DNA of 64,000 nt from Halanaeroarchaeum sulfurireducens (GTDB taxonomy: Archaea; Halobacteriota; Halobacteria; Halobacteriales; Halobacteriaceae), in NCBI RefSeq assembly GCF_001011115.1, contig NZ_CP008874.1, forward strand, positions 1,812,440 through 1,876,439, in the 5' to 3' direction. Within the stretch, counting starts at the first letter, position 1. Each line of letters starts with the position of its first letter. The notes beneath the pieces are model-generated. The model was given only the letters and a program-made list of their open reading frames with translations. It ran no database searches and was not told where the DNA came from. Below are positions 11,449-19,911 of the stretch, piece after piece. A program made the translations under genes and the position numbers.

Positions 11449-12461
11449 AGGATCGCGTCCAGGACCTCCTCGGCACCGAACCGGACGGGATCGGTCGCGG
11501 GGACGCCGATGGCCGCCGAGTAGGCCTCGACCGCCTCGCGGGCCTTCTCGTCGGACTCGATGGATGAAGTGTTGATCATGCCCGCGACGACCTCGGTCTC
11601 GTGTACCGGGGCCGCGACGTCCTCGTAGAGGTCGACCACAGTATCCAGGTCGGGGAGCGCGAAGTCCTCGTACCCGTGGACGACCTCCTGGCCCACGTTG
11701 TGGGTGAGGACGAGCTTGTCCGGCATCGCCCCGTGGAGGATTCCCAGCGTCACCGACGAATAGGCGGGGGGGTTGATGCTGCCCTGCCCCTCGACGAAGA
11801 GGTAGTCGTGGTCGTCGCCCCGCTCGACGATCATGTCCTCGACCGCGCCGGCGGTGAAGTCGCTGACGACGCGGTCGATCGGGTGGCCCCAGTCCGCGAT
11901 CATGATGCCGGTCTGTCCGGTCGGGACGAACGCGGCGTCCTCGCCGCGGGCGGTCGCGGCCTCCATCATCTCGATCGAGGACGTCATCTTGCCGGTCGAG
12001 CAGTCCGTTCCGACGGTGAGCACGACCTCGGCCGAGACGTCCCCGGAAACGCCCTCGGCCACCGTCAGGTCCTCGTCCGGCTTGCGAACGTCCCGGAGGT
12101 CGACGTTGTGCTCGGCGGCGAGGCTGGCGAACTCCTCGTCCTCCGAGAGGAAGTAGTGGAGGCCGGCGACGACATCCGCGCCGCGCTCGATTGCCGCCCG
12201 GACGTCGGGCCGCCACGATTCGTCGAAGCCACCGCCGATGGGCGCGATTCCGATGAGCAACGCGTCGACCGGTTCGTCCAGTTCGTCCATGCCCGCGACG
12301 ATCGGGGCGTCGGCGACACCCGCAAGGTGATCGCTGACCCGGTCGCCCGCCAGATCGCGGTCCAGGACGGCCGCCACGTCGAAATCTGCGTATCGGAGCA
12401 CGCCGACGGCCGTTTTCGCGTCGTCTGGAAATTTCTCGTGTGCGAGAAGCGCTACACGCAT
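11445..12461 (-). CDS. dgcN: DUF1611 protein, D-glutamate N-acetyltransferase DgcN
   Basis: The 338 residues have the two-domain DUF1611 layout: an N-terminal Rossmann-like part (GIAPIGGGF, about 71-79) and a C-terminal P-loop-like NTPase fold with TVGTDCSTGKMT (149-160), FVPTGQTGIMI and EGQGSINPP. DUF1611 proteins next to an enolase-superfamily racemase have been described as DgcN, which acetylates D-glutamate before racemisation. Start 12461 (MRVALLAHEKFPDD) is the family start; nine extra upstream codons are possible. It overlaps dgcA by 4 bp. The role is inferred from the family and the pairing. Confidence 0.85.
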   Translation of the reverse strand: MRVALLAHEKFPDDAKTAVGVLRYADFDVAAVLDRDLAGDRVSDHLAGVADAPIVAGMDELDEPVDALLIGIAPIGGGFDESWRPDVRAAIERGADVVAGLHYFLSEDEEFASLAAEHNVDLRDVRKPDEDLTVAEGVSGDVSAEVVLTVGTDCSTGKMTSSIEMMEAATARGEDAAFVPTGQTGIMIADWGHPIDRVVSDFTAGAVEDMIVERGDDHDYLFVEGQGSINPPAYSSVTLGILHGAMPDKLVLTHNVGQEVVHGYEDFALPDLDTVVDLYEDVAAPVHETEVVAGMINTSSIESDEKAREAVEAYSAAIGVPATDPVRFGAEEVLDAIL

Positions 12462-12509
12462 GCTTCCCTCAACGGGGGTCGATTGCATAACGGTGCTGAA
12501 ACCGCTGCC

Positions 12510-13397
12510 CTACAGGAGCGTGAGTCGAACCGACCAGAAGTCCGCGAAGGCCTCCTCCAGGGCCGCCCGTGGCGTTCCCGTCGCGTCGCTCGGTCGAACG
12601 ACCGTCGCCTCGGCCTCGAACTCCGGAAGCAGCGTCGATTCACCGACGACGTACAGACGCTCGGCCTCCCGATCCCCGATGGCCTCGTGAGCGGCCGAAA
12701 GGTGCTCGTCGATCTGGGCGTCCCGGCGACGCTCGAAGCGACCCTGCGAGAAGCCGCCCTTCGAATGATCGCCCTTCACGTCGCTCTGGAACGCGGTCAC
12801 CGATCGTTGCTCTGTTCCCTCGTACTCGCCGAGGGCAAAGCGGTCGGAGCGGACGAGCGCGAGGGCGTACTCCCCGGTCGGTTCGAACCAGTCCCGGTTC
12901 ACGTGAAAGGAGTCGTCCCATCGGACGAACGGATCGGGGGCCACCGGAGGCCGCAGCGCGACGTTCACGAGGTGGGCGTCGTCGGCGTACACCACCGCCG
13001 GGGCGGCGTGGGCGAGAACGGGCGTGCGGTCGCCGAAGAGGTCGCGCAACTGATCCGGGATCTCCTCGTCCACCATCGCGGAAACCGCGCCCTCTGCCGC
13101 CGTGCGAACGCTCGACAGTCGCGACAGGACCGCGTCGAGGCGGTCGCCGCGGAGCGTCTCCTCGCCGCGTACCGAGACGTCCACGTCGGTCGATTCGGCC
13201 CGGTCCACGCGATCCTCGAGTTCCTCGACACGGTCTTCCAGGTGATTGACCCGCACTTGTGCCTCCTGGCGCTTGCGCGCCGCCTCGCTCCGGCGGTCGG
13301 ATTCGGCCGCGAGTTGGGACTCCAGGTGATCGCGTTCTGCCTCCAGTTCCTCGATGCGCGCTTTGAGCGACGCGCGGCCCAGAAGGCGGTCCAGCAT
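12510..13397 (-). CDS. Vms1/ANKZF1-type (VLRF1) peptidyl-tRNA hydrolase
   Basis: A 295-residue protein with a long N-terminal coiled coil (about 9-70) and an eRF1-like domain. The key motif SKGGFSQGRFERRRD places GGFSQ at 214-218. It matches the catalytic loop of the Vms1/ANKZF1 release-factor-like family, in which the Gln supports cleavage of peptidyl-tRNA on stalled 60S (archaeal 50S) subunits. Expected role: freeing nascent chains during ribosome rescue. Start 13397 (MLDRLLGRASL) is preferred; the upstream extension is Arg/Pro-rich. No zinc finger or ankyrin repeats are present, so it is the minimal archaeal form. Confidence 0.75.
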   Translation of the reverse strand: MLDRLLGRASLKARIEELEAERDHLESQLAAESDRRSEAARKRQEAQVRVNHLEDRVEELEDRVDRAESTDVDVSVRGEETLRGDRLDAVLSRLSSVRTAAEGAVSAMVDEEIPDQLRDLFGDRTPVLAHAAPAVVYADDAHLVNVALRPPVAPDPFVRWDDSFHVNRDWFEPTGEYALALVRSDRFALGEYEGTEQRSVTAFQSDVKGDHSKGGFSQGRFERRRDAQIDEHLSAAHEAIGDREAERLYVVGESTLLPEFEAEATVVRPSDATGTPRAALEEAFADFWSVRLTLL

Positions 13398-13475
13398 CGT
13401 GCAGAGGGGTGGGCGCCGGGCGCTTAATCTCACCGGTGACGACAGCCGCGGCACTGCTCCGGAGTACGCCAGCGG

Positions 13476-13814
13476 CTACACTGCCCCATAGGAGACCAGG
13501 CGCCTGGCGTGCTCGGCTTTCGCCAGGAGGACGTCGCTGAGCGTGGGCGGGTTCTCGATGCGGATGGCGTCAAGGGTCTCCTCGGGGACTGCGAGAGTTC
13601 CCTCGGGAACCTCCGACGAACCGTGGACCGCGAGGTGTGTCTCCCCGAGTTTCATCACGAGGGGTGCGTCGAGGGATTCGATGCCCTCGTCGGTGGCGTA
13701 CAGTTGCCGATTGACGCGCTCGTGCTGGTCCCGCTGCATCGTGGCCGTCTCGTCGTGACTCGGTTCCACGAACAGCCGTCCCAGGTAGTATCCGCTCGAG
13801 AACGGCTCGAACAT
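13476..13814 (-). CDS. Conserved haloarchaeal protein (DUF5802-like)
   Basis: The 112 residues begin MFEPFSSGYYLGRLFVEP and continue with HERVNRQLYA and a C-terminal HARRLVSYGAV. This looks like the small soluble haloarchaeal family DUF5802. No catalytic motif, membrane segment or signal is seen. It lies upstream of the VLRF1 gene on the same strand (78-bp gap) and is divergent from the winged-helix regulator. Function unknown. Confidence 0.7.
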   Translation of the reverse strand: MFEPFSSGYYLGRLFVEPSHDETATMQRDQHERVNRQLYATDEGIESLDAPLVMKLGETHLAVHGSSEVPEGTLAVPEETLDAIRIENPPTLSDVLLAKAEHARRLVSYGAV

Positions 13815-13916
13815 GCATGTGAATGTCAGCCACGGCAGAACATAAGCGTGCCGGTGGTCACAACGCCCGTTCGGGGTTTCCCGCCACCCAACGAGCAGAC
13901 ACCCTTTTCCCCGCAG

Positions 13917-14588
13917 ATGACCAACCTTCGTTCACGAATGGATTCCGGGGCGCTGCTCGACCTGCTCGGCAACGAAAACCGCAGGCGAATCCTGCGATTG
14001 CTGGCGCGAAAACCGAGTTACGTCACCGAGATTTCGGAGTATATCGGCGTAAGTCCCAAGGCCGTCATCGACCACCTCCGCCGACTCGAGGAGGCGGGAC
14101 TGGTCGAGAGCCACGTCGACGAAAAACGGCGCAAGTACTTCCATATCGCACAGAACCTCCGTCTCGAGGTTCGCGTCTCGCCGTACGACTTCGGCACGAA
14201 GAGCGCCTATCCGGCCTCGGCCGATCTCGACCTGGGCAACTGTTCACATCTGCGGGTCAGGACGGCGTTCGACGGTGAACAGGGCGTCGCCGACCTCGCC
14301 GCCCGACTCGACGAATTGCGCGACCTCGAGCGCGAACTCTCGATGGCCCAGCGCTGGGTTCAGGGGCGGCTCACCGAGGTGCAGTCGGAGTTGACCACGT
14401 ACGCAGAGGAGAACGGTGGCCACCTCACGACCGACATCCTGAGCGCGCTCGCGGGCGAGAATCGATCCATCGACGGTATCGCCCGCGAGGTGGAGGTCCC
14501 GGAATCACTCGTCGAACGCGTCCTCGAGGACCTGTCGGAGTCGGACGTCGTCGACCGGACCGACGACGGCTGGACGATCACCGGCTGA
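13917..14588 (+). CDS. ArsR-type winged-helix regulator with second C-terminal HTH
   Basis: From ATG 13917 the protein has 223 residues; an in-frame ATG at 13938 (MDSGALLDLLG) is an equally good start. Residues about 10-75 are an ArsR-type winged helix (LLGNENRRRILRLLARKPSYVTEISEYIGVS, then AVIDHLRRLEEAGLVES). A middle coiled segment (LDELRDLERELSMAQ) and a second wHTH (DILSALAGENRSIDGIAREVEVPE) follow. This two-HTH build is common in haloarchaeal regulators. No metal-binding cysteine pair is evident, so metal sensing is not indicated. The longer upstream frame runs antisense to the DUF5802 gene and is rejected. Confidence 0.85.
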   Translation: MTNLRSRMDSGALLDLLGNENRRRILRLLARKPSYVTEISEYIGVSPKAVIDHLRRLEEAGLVESHVDEKRRKYFHIAQNLRLEVRVSPYDFGTKSAYPASADLDLGNCSHLRVRTAFDGEQGVADLAARLDELRDLERELSMAQRWVQGRLTEVQSELTTYAEENGGHLTTDILSALAGENRSIDGIAREVEVPESLVERVLEDLSESDVVDRTDDGWTITG

Positions 14589-14633
14589 ATCGCCATAGAT
14601 GCTTTCAAGACCGCGGCCCGGTTACCCGGTTCC

Positions 14634-15875
14634 ATGAACCCAGGGGACCGCATCCGCGTCGACGACGGCGGGCAGACCCACGAGGGGATCGTGCTCCCGT
14701 CCTCGTCGGCGACCTCGCTCGTCGTCAAGCTAGACAGCGGGTACAACGTCGGCATCGACCGTGAGGACGCGTCCGTCGAAGTGCTGGAATCGGACGTCTA
14801 CGACGTCGAAGCGACGGAGACCGCCACGACGTCGACCGTCGAGTTCGACGACGACTTGCCGACCGTGGCACTCATCTCGACCGGCGGGACCATCGCCTCC
14901 ACCGTGGACTATCGCACGGGCGCCGTGACCGCCCAGTTCGACGCCGAAGACGTCCTCCGCGCCGTGCCCGACCTCGCGGGCCGGGCGAACTACCGCGGTC
15001 GGGTGGTCGCGAACATCCTCTCGGAGAACATGGACCCGTCGGTCTGGCAGGATCTCGCAGCGGTCGTCCACGAGGAGATCGAAAACGGCGCCGACGGCGT
15101 GGTGATCATGCACGGCACCGACACGATGCAGTACACCGCGAGCGCCCTCTCGTTCATGCTCGATACGCCGGTTCCCGTGGTCTTCACGGGGAGCCAGCGC
15201 TCGGCGGACAGGCCCTCCTCCGACAACGTCATGAACGCGGTGTGTGCGGTCGAAACCGCAAAATCACACGCCGCCGAGGTCATGGTCGCCATGCACGCCA
15301 CCCCGAGCGACGACCGGGTCGCCCTCCACCGCGCGACGCGAGTCAGGAAGAACCACACCTCGCGACGGGACGCCTTCGAAACGGTCGGCGCGAAGCCACT
15401 CGGCGAGGTCGACTACGAGACCGGCGAGATTTCCTTCAGCCGCGAGTATCGCGAGCGTGGCGCGGTCGACCTCGACGTCGCCCCCGACCTGGCGACTGAC
15501 GTCGAACTGGTGACGTTCACGCCCGCGATGGACCTGTCGATCCTCGAGGAAATGGCGGGCAAATCGGGCCTGGTCGTCGAGGGGACCGGCCTGGGACACG
15601 TCAACACCGACGCCATCGACGTCATCGAGTCGCTCGTCGACGACGGCACCCACGTCGTCATGACGAGTCAGTGTCTCGAGGGGCGGGTCTGCGACCGCGT
15701 CTACGACACTGGGCGGGACCTCCTCGACGCCGGCGTCATCGAGGGCGAGGACATGCTCCCGGGGACGGCACTGGTGAAACTCATGTGGGCGGTCGCGAAC
15801 GTCGAGAACGTGTCTGAAGCGATGGGCCGACCGCTCGCCGGCGAGATTCAAGAGCGGTCGACCCCCTGGCGGTAA
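14634..15875 (+). CDS. gatD: Glu-tRNA(Gln) amidotransferase subunit D
   Basis: The 413 residues begin with the GatD N-terminal beta-barrel (1-55), followed by a linker and an L-asparaginase-like domain: STGGTIAST with Thr86, and MHGTDTMQY with Thr162/Asp163. GatD releases ammonia from glutamine, which GatE uses to turn Glu-tRNA(Gln) into Gln-tRNA(Gln); GatDE is archaeal. gatE is not in the window. The start is a clear ATG after a TATA-poor leader. The last codons (PWR) lie in a 28-bp sequence repeated just downstream. Confidence 0.95.
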   Translation: MNPGDRIRVDDGGQTHEGIVLPSSSATSLVVKLDSGYNVGIDREDASVEVLESDVYDVEATETATTSTVEFDDDLPTVALISTGGTIASTVDYRTGAVTAQFDAEDVLRAVPDLAGRANYRGRVVANILSENMDPSVWQDLAAVVHEEIENGADGVVIMHGTDTMQYTASALSFMLDTPVPVVFTGSQRSADRPSSDNVMNAVCAVETAKSHAAEVMVAMHATPSDDRVALHRATRVRKNHTSRRDAFETVGAKPLGEVDYETGEISFSREYRERGAVDLDVAPDLATDVELVTFTPAMDLSILEEMAGKSGLVVEGTGLGHVNTDAIDVIESLVDDGTHVVMTSQCLEGRVCDRVYDTGRDLLDAGVIEGEDMLPGTALVKLMWAVANVENVSEAMGRPLAGEIQERSTPWR

Positions 15876-15930
15876 CTGCTCGTGGTGCGGGATCGAGCGC
15901 TTGGCGGTCACTGCTCGCAGTGCGGGATCG
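15868..15930. repeat. 28-bp direct repeat spanning the gatD stop codon
   Basis: GGCGGTAACTGCTCG... at 15868-15895 and GGCGGTCACTGCTCG... at 15903-15930 match at 25 of 28 positions, with a period of 35 bp. The first copy contains the last Arg codon and the TAA stop of gatD; in the second copy TAA has become TCA. Confidence 0.85.
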
Positions 15931-15938
15931 GCCCGGGG

Positions 15939-16217
15939 TTATCCGCCGCTGACCGGCGGGAACAGCGCGAGTTCGTCGTCACCATCGATAGGTGTCTCCA
16001 GGCCGTCGGCGGCCGCGAAGACGTTCTCTCCGTTTCGGAGGACGTTGACGCGGTCGACGAGTGCCCCGTCGTCGGCGAGGACACGCTCTGCGAGCCCGGG
16101 GTAGGCGTCGACGAGGGCGTCGACCGCCTCTCCGACCGTCGCGTCACCGTCGAGGTCGAGGTCGACACGCTTCTCGCCGGCGGCTTCCGCGAGGTCGGCG
16201 AACAGCTTCACCTGCAT
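15939..16217 (-). CDS. samp1: Ubiquitin-like small archaeal modifier SAMP1 / MoaD-like
   Basis: The 92 residues form a beta-grasp protein opening KLFADLAEAAGEKRVDLDLDGDATVGEAVD and ending ALFPPVSGG. The ending and the N-terminal pattern match SAMP1 of Haloferax. SAMP1 is activated by the E1-like UbaA at its C-terminal Gly-Gly and then attached to protein lysines; MoaD-like sulfur transfer is a possible second role. Start 16217 (MQVKLFADL) fits the family length (87-92). It is the last gene of a minus-strand run behind the nucleoside phosphorylase (41-bp gap). Confidence 0.85.
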   Translation of the reverse strand: MQVKLFADLAEAAGEKRVDLDLDGDATVGEAVDALVDAYPGLAERVLADDGALVDRVNVLRNGENVFAAADGLETPIDGDDELALFPPVSGG

Positions 16218-16258
16218 GTCCCCGTCTTGGCACCCCCGGGTCAAGAGGGTTTCAGGTC

Positions 16259-16999
16259 TCAGGAAGAACGGTCCAGTCTGTTCGCGACGGCGTCGAGCGC
16301 CAGGGTGATGGCCCGCTCGACGTTGTTCCGGGCCTTCGGCGGGAGTTCCGACTCGCCGTCGGCTCCCTTCTGAGTTCCCTTCACCAGGTTCCCGTCGGCC
16401 GTGCAGATCGCGGCAGCGGAGAGCCCCTTCCGGCGGGCGAGCGTAAACACGGCGGCGGCCTCCATCTCGACGGCGAGGATGCCCGCGTCCTCCCACTCCG
16501 CGACGTACTCCTCCGTCTCCGCGTAGAAGGCATCGTCGCTGGCGACGGGACCGACGTGGACCGCCTCGTCGTTGGCCTCTGCGGCCTCGACGAGGGCGCT
16601 CGTGACCGCGAAATCGGGAACGGCAGGAAACTCGACCGGTTCGTATCGCTTCGTCGTCCCCTCGTTTTTCGCCGCGCCGGTCGCCACGACCATGTCGCCG
16701 ATCTCGACGTCGGTCTGGAGCGCGCCGGTCGTGCCGACGCGGACGAACGTCTCCACGCCTACCCGGGAGAGTTCCTCGAGCGCGATTGCCGCCGAAGGGC
16801 ATCCGATCCCCGTCGAGGCAATGGTCAGGTCGGTCCCGTCGTAGGTGGCGTTGACAACCTTGTACTCGCGGTTCTCTGCGACCGTCGTCGATTCATCGCA
16901 CTGGGCGGCGATCCGGTCGACGCGACCCGGATCCCCGGGAAGGAGTGCGACCGCGTGGACGTCGCCGGTCTCGACCTGGAGGTGTGGCTGTTTTCCCAT
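16259..16999 (-). CDS. Nucleoside phosphorylase (PNP/UDP family), candidate guanosine phosphorylase
   Basis: A 246-residue PNP/UDP family enzyme. It shows the phosphate-binding LPGDPGRVDRI (about 20-30), STGIGCPSAAI (about 62-72), VRVGTTGALQ and the nucleoside-binding VEMEAAAVFTLARRKG. It splits a ribonucleoside with phosphate into base and ribose-1-phosphate. Annotation pipelines call such proteins uridine phosphorylase. The neighbouring PfkB kinase and ribose-1,5-bisphosphate isomerase suggest guanosine as substrate, as in the nucleoside pathway reported in halophilic archaea. Substrate is inferred, fold is certain. Start 16999 gives MGKQPHLQVE. Confidence 0.85.
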   Translation of the reverse strand: MGKQPHLQVETGDVHAVALLPGDPGRVDRIAAQCDESTTVAENREYKVVNATYDGTDLTIASTGIGCPSAAIALEELSRVGVETFVRVGTTGALQTDVEIGDMVVATGAAKNEGTTKRYEPVEFPAVPDFAVTSALVEAAEANDEAVHVGPVASDDAFYAETEEYVAEWEDAGILAVEMEAAAVFTLARRKGLSAAAICTADGNLVKGTQKGADGESELPPKARNNVERAITLALDAVANRLDRSS

Positions 17000-17042
17000 G
17001 ACCCCCGGTTCGCGCGAGGGGTGAAAAAACGCGACGGTCGAC

Positions 17043-17972
17043 TCATCCGGAGGCGTCCCGGTCCGCGAGAAACGCCTCGGCTTCGGCCCGTGAGGGTGCC
17101 TGCCGGGCCCCCTCCTCGCAGGCCGCCATCGCGCCACAGACGTTGGCCACCTCGAGGGCGCGTTCGAAATCGGCCTCCCGAATGTGAACGTTCTCTTCCC
17201 CGTCCCAGACGCCCAGCACGACCGCCAGAAATCCCGCGTCGAACGCGTCGCCCGCCCCGGTCGTGTCGACGGGCGAGACGTCGAATCCGGGGTGTTCGAC
17301 GACCGTCCCGTCGGCGTAGACGGCCGCCCCGTTCGCGCCACGTTTCACGACCAGGACGCGGTCGGTCCCCGCGACCGCGTCGGCGGGGTCCGTCCCGGCC
17401 AGCGCGATCTCTGCCTCGCGGCGGTTCACGAACAGAACGTCGACGCGATCGAGCAGATCGCCGTAGTCCCGTTCTGACAGCAGTCGACCGGGATCGAACG
17501 AGACGGTCAGACCGCCGTCGCGCGCACGGTCGGCGAGCCGGTCGGCCGTCGCCGGGCGCTGGCCGGTCAGGTGGAGGTGGTCGGCCTCCCGAACGACCCC
17601 GGGACGGACGTCGTCCGCCTCGAACGCCTCGTTGGCCCCCTCGTTTCCAAGGACCATCACCTCCCCCGCCGCGTCCACGATGAGGTACTTCACCGTGGTG
17701 TCGGCGGTGCGTACAGTGTGGAGTTCAGAGACGTCCACGCCCACGCGGTCCAGCTCTCGCCGTGCGAGAAAGCCGGGTTCGTCGTCGCCGACGCTACCGA
17801 CGATCTCGACTGCCGTCCCGTATGTGGCGAGGGCGGCGGCCACGTTCGCAGCGCTGCCGCCGCCGGAGCGTTGCAACGAGGAGATGCGCGCCTCACCGTC
17901 AGGCTCCGGAAGGGCCTTCACACGGAGGGTGACGTCCCAGTTGACGTGGCCAGCGGTGACAACCCGGACCAT
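17043..17972 (-). CDS. PfkB-family sugar kinase, candidate ATP-dependent ribose-1-phosphate kinase
   Basis: The 309 residues have the ribokinase/PfkB fold: an N-terminal signature RSGGGSAANVAAALA (about 35-49) and the C-terminal signature VDTTGAGDAFDAGF with the catalytic Asp and anion hole. The group ranges over ribokinase, adenosine kinase and others. Context favours phosphorylation of ribose-1-phosphate made by the adjacent phosphorylase, giving ribose-1,5-bisphosphate for the isomerase encoded two genes upstream. Start 17972 is a standard MVRVVTAGHVNWD opening. It is 43 bp from the phosphorylase and 23 bp from the DUF63 gene. Confidence 0.8.
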   Translation of the reverse strand: MVRVVTAGHVNWDVTLRVKALPEPDGEARISSLQRSGGGSAANVAAALATYGTAVEIVGSVGDDEPGFLARRELDRVGVDVSELHTVRTADTTVKYLIVDAAGEVMVLGNEGANEAFEADDVRPGVVREADHLHLTGQRPATADRLADRARDGGLTVSFDPGRLLSERDYGDLLDRVDVLFVNRREAEIALAGTDPADAVAGTDRVLVVKRGANGAAVYADGTVVEHPGFDVSPVDTTGAGDAFDAGFLAVVLGVWDGEENVHIREADFERALEVANVCGAMAACEEGARQAPSRAEAEAFLADRDASG

Positions 17973-17995
17973 GGACCACCCTGCGGGGCCCCGGA

Positions 17996-18814
17996 TTAAA
18001 ACCCTGTGGGGGTCATCACTGCGAACAGAAGGACGTTGTAGGAGGCGGGACCGAGGCCCACGGCCGCGATGAGCCCGAGCAGCCCGAACCCCTCAGACGG
18101 TTCGTCGCGGACGTAACCGGCGAACAGCGCGAGGACGGCAACCGCCAGCCCCAGTTTCACCAGCGCGAACAGCCAGCCGACCCCGATGACGTCAGCGGTC
18201 GGAAGCGCGCCCGCGATCTCCATGACGATCCGGGAGAGCGGCGTTTTCTCCCCGAATCCCAGCACGTCGACGCCGAGGGTCGTGGTGGCACCGTCGAGTG
18301 CGTGGCCGAAGAGAACGACCGGCCCGGCGACCCCGACCGTCGTCGCGTCGGACGGCCGGACGGCGCCGAACAGCCGCCACGTGACCCAGGCCATGACCGC
18401 TCCCGCGGCGACGCCGAGCAGGGGCACCGTTAGCGTGAGGGTTCCACCCGCCGCCGCGACGGCGAGCGCAACGCCCGTCGGGACGAGAACGGCCAGCACG
18501 CCCACGCCCGCCAGCCACCACAGCGGCCGGGTCGTCCGGCCCGCGAGAAGCCAGACGAAACCCGCGACCACGGCAGTGGTCCCGTAGACTGCCGGCGAAC
18601 TCGCGAGGGGAGCCACCGCGGACGGAAGCACGTCGAGCTGGTAGACGACGTGGACAGTCGCCCCGGCGACCATCCAGGGTGAGAGAGCGAGGATCGTGTG
18701 ATCGGTGACCCTGACGCCGTCGCGTCGGAGGCCCCACAGGACCGCCCCGAGCGCAGCCAGGAGCGCCGCGGTCTGGGGGATCGGCGGCACCGTCGAGCCG
18801 GCTGGTAAGACCAT
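17996..18814 (-). CDS. DUF63 family multi-pass membrane protein
   Basis: The 272 residues contain about eight hydrophobic helices with short loops. The motifs WMVAGATVHVVYQL and FGHALDGATTTLGVDVLGFGEKTPLSR are typical of archaeal DUF63. The polar pair His/Asp in the latter suggests a functional membrane site. Function is unknown. It sits between the R15P isomerase and PfkB kinase genes on the same strand with gaps of 34 and 23 bp, so it may be co-transcribed with ribose salvage; a transport role is only a guess. Confidence 0.8.
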   Translation of the reverse strand: MVLPAGSTVPPIPQTAALLAALGAVLWGLRRDGVRVTDHTILALSPWMVAGATVHVVYQLDVLPSAVAPLASSPAVYGTTAVVAGFVWLLAGRTTRPLWWLAGVGVLAVLVPTGVALAVAAAGGTLTLTVPLLGVAAGAVMAWVTWRLFGAVRPSDATTVGVAGPVVLFGHALDGATTTLGVDVLGFGEKTPLSRIVMEIAGALPTADVIGVGWLFALVKLGLAVAVLALFAGYVRDEPSEGFGLLGLIAAVGLGPASYNVLLFAVMTPTGF

Positions 18815-18848
18815 AGAGGAAGGCGTCGGCGCGACCCCGAAAGCGTTG

Positions 18849-19814
18849 CTATCGACGGGAGTCCCCGCCGGACGGCTCCGTCCAGGGATCCGAGTCCACC
18901 TCGCCGTAGAGTTCGCGCATGAGGGTCACGATGCTCTCCGGGGGAAACTGGCCGCGTTCGGTCACGATGGCGTCGACGTGGCGCGGGGGCGTCACGTCGA
19001 ACGCCGGATTGTGGACCTCCACGTCACCGACCTCCTCGCGCTCCTCGGGTTCGATAACCTCGTCCTCCTCACGCATCTCGATCTCGACGGTGTGGCCGGT
19101 GAGCGTCCCCGGATGCAGCTTCAGCGTCTGCGCGGCCACCATGATCGGCGTGCCCCGATCCCGGGCGCTGACGGCCAGCCCGCTCGTCCCGATCTTGTTG
19201 ATGACCGAGCCGTCCGCCGCGATGGAATCCGCACCGACGACCACGTGGTCGACGTCGTTGAGGTAGCGATGGGCCGCGTTGTCGACGATGAGCGTGACCG
19301 GGACGCCCATCTCCCGGAGTTGGCGGGCCGTGATGAGGCCCTGCTTCCGGGGACGGGTCTCCTTGACGTACGCCTCGATGTGTTTGCCGGCCGCAACGGC
19401 CTCGCGTACCGTCGCGAGCGCGTCGGTCGAATGGCAGTGGGTCATGATGACGTCGCCGTCCCGGAGACGGTTCGCGCCGATCCGTCCCAGTCGATCCCGG
19501 GCCGATTCGAGGTCCGCGAGGAAGGTGTCGACGGTCTCCTCGACCGAGGATTCCAGCGCGTCGACGGTCTCGCCCGACATCCCCTCGAACACGTATCGGA
19601 GCGCGTTTGGGAGGCTGACGGCAGTCGGTCGGGTGTCGACCAGCCGTCGGGCGGCCCGGCGCATATCCGCGCGAAAGGCCGCCGGATCGGCGGCATCGCT
19701 CTCTCGGGCCTGGGCGGCCAGGGCCTCCGCGGCGGCGCGGGCGATGGTCGCGGCCCCCCGGATCTCCATCGTCGCGATCTCCTCGGCCGTCTCCTCGACC
19801 GTCTGTGTCGGCAT
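18849..19814 (-). CDS. Ribose-1,5-bisphosphate isomerase
   Basis: A 321-residue member of the eIF2B/MtnA-related isomerases, converting ribose-1,5-bisphosphate to ribulose-1,5-bisphosphate. Catalytic residues are in place: Cys127 in MTHCHSTDA and Asp196 in VVGADSI. The ETRPRKQG segment binds phosphate. The length equals characterised archaeal R15P isomerases, and the N-terminal helical domain is shorter than in eIF2B. Start 19814 (MPTQTVEETA) is chosen; the upstream in-frame extension is Arg/Ser-rich and antisense to deoC. No RubisCO gene is in the window, so the RuBP made must go elsewhere. Confidence 0.85.
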   Translation of the reverse strand: MPTQTVEETAEEIATMEIRGAATIARAAAEALAAQARESDAADPAAFRADMRRAARRLVDTRPTAVSLPNALRYVFEGMSGETVDALESSVEETVDTFLADLESARDRLGRIGANRLRDGDVIMTHCHSTDALATVREAVAAGKHIEAYVKETRPRKQGLITARQLREMGVPVTLIVDNAAHRYLNDVDHVVVGADSIAADGSVINKIGTSGLAVSARDRGTPIMVAAQTLKLHPGTLTGHTVEIEMREEDEVIEPEEREEVGDVEVHNPAFDVTPPRHVDAIVTERGQFPPESIVTLMRELYGEVDSDPWTEPSGGDSRR

Positions 19815-19911
19815 GTGGCAGACGTAGGGAACCGGCGAGCAAAAGCGTCGGGGGCGGTCGACCGGGCGGCGACCGGCCGACTTAAGAGGTGGCCCTCGTA
19901 CGGATCTGCGC

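Noticed and set aside
11601-13427. Plus-strand open frame of 608 codons opposite dgcN and the VLRF1 gene
   Set aside because: Crosses two real genes and their gap, has no family features.
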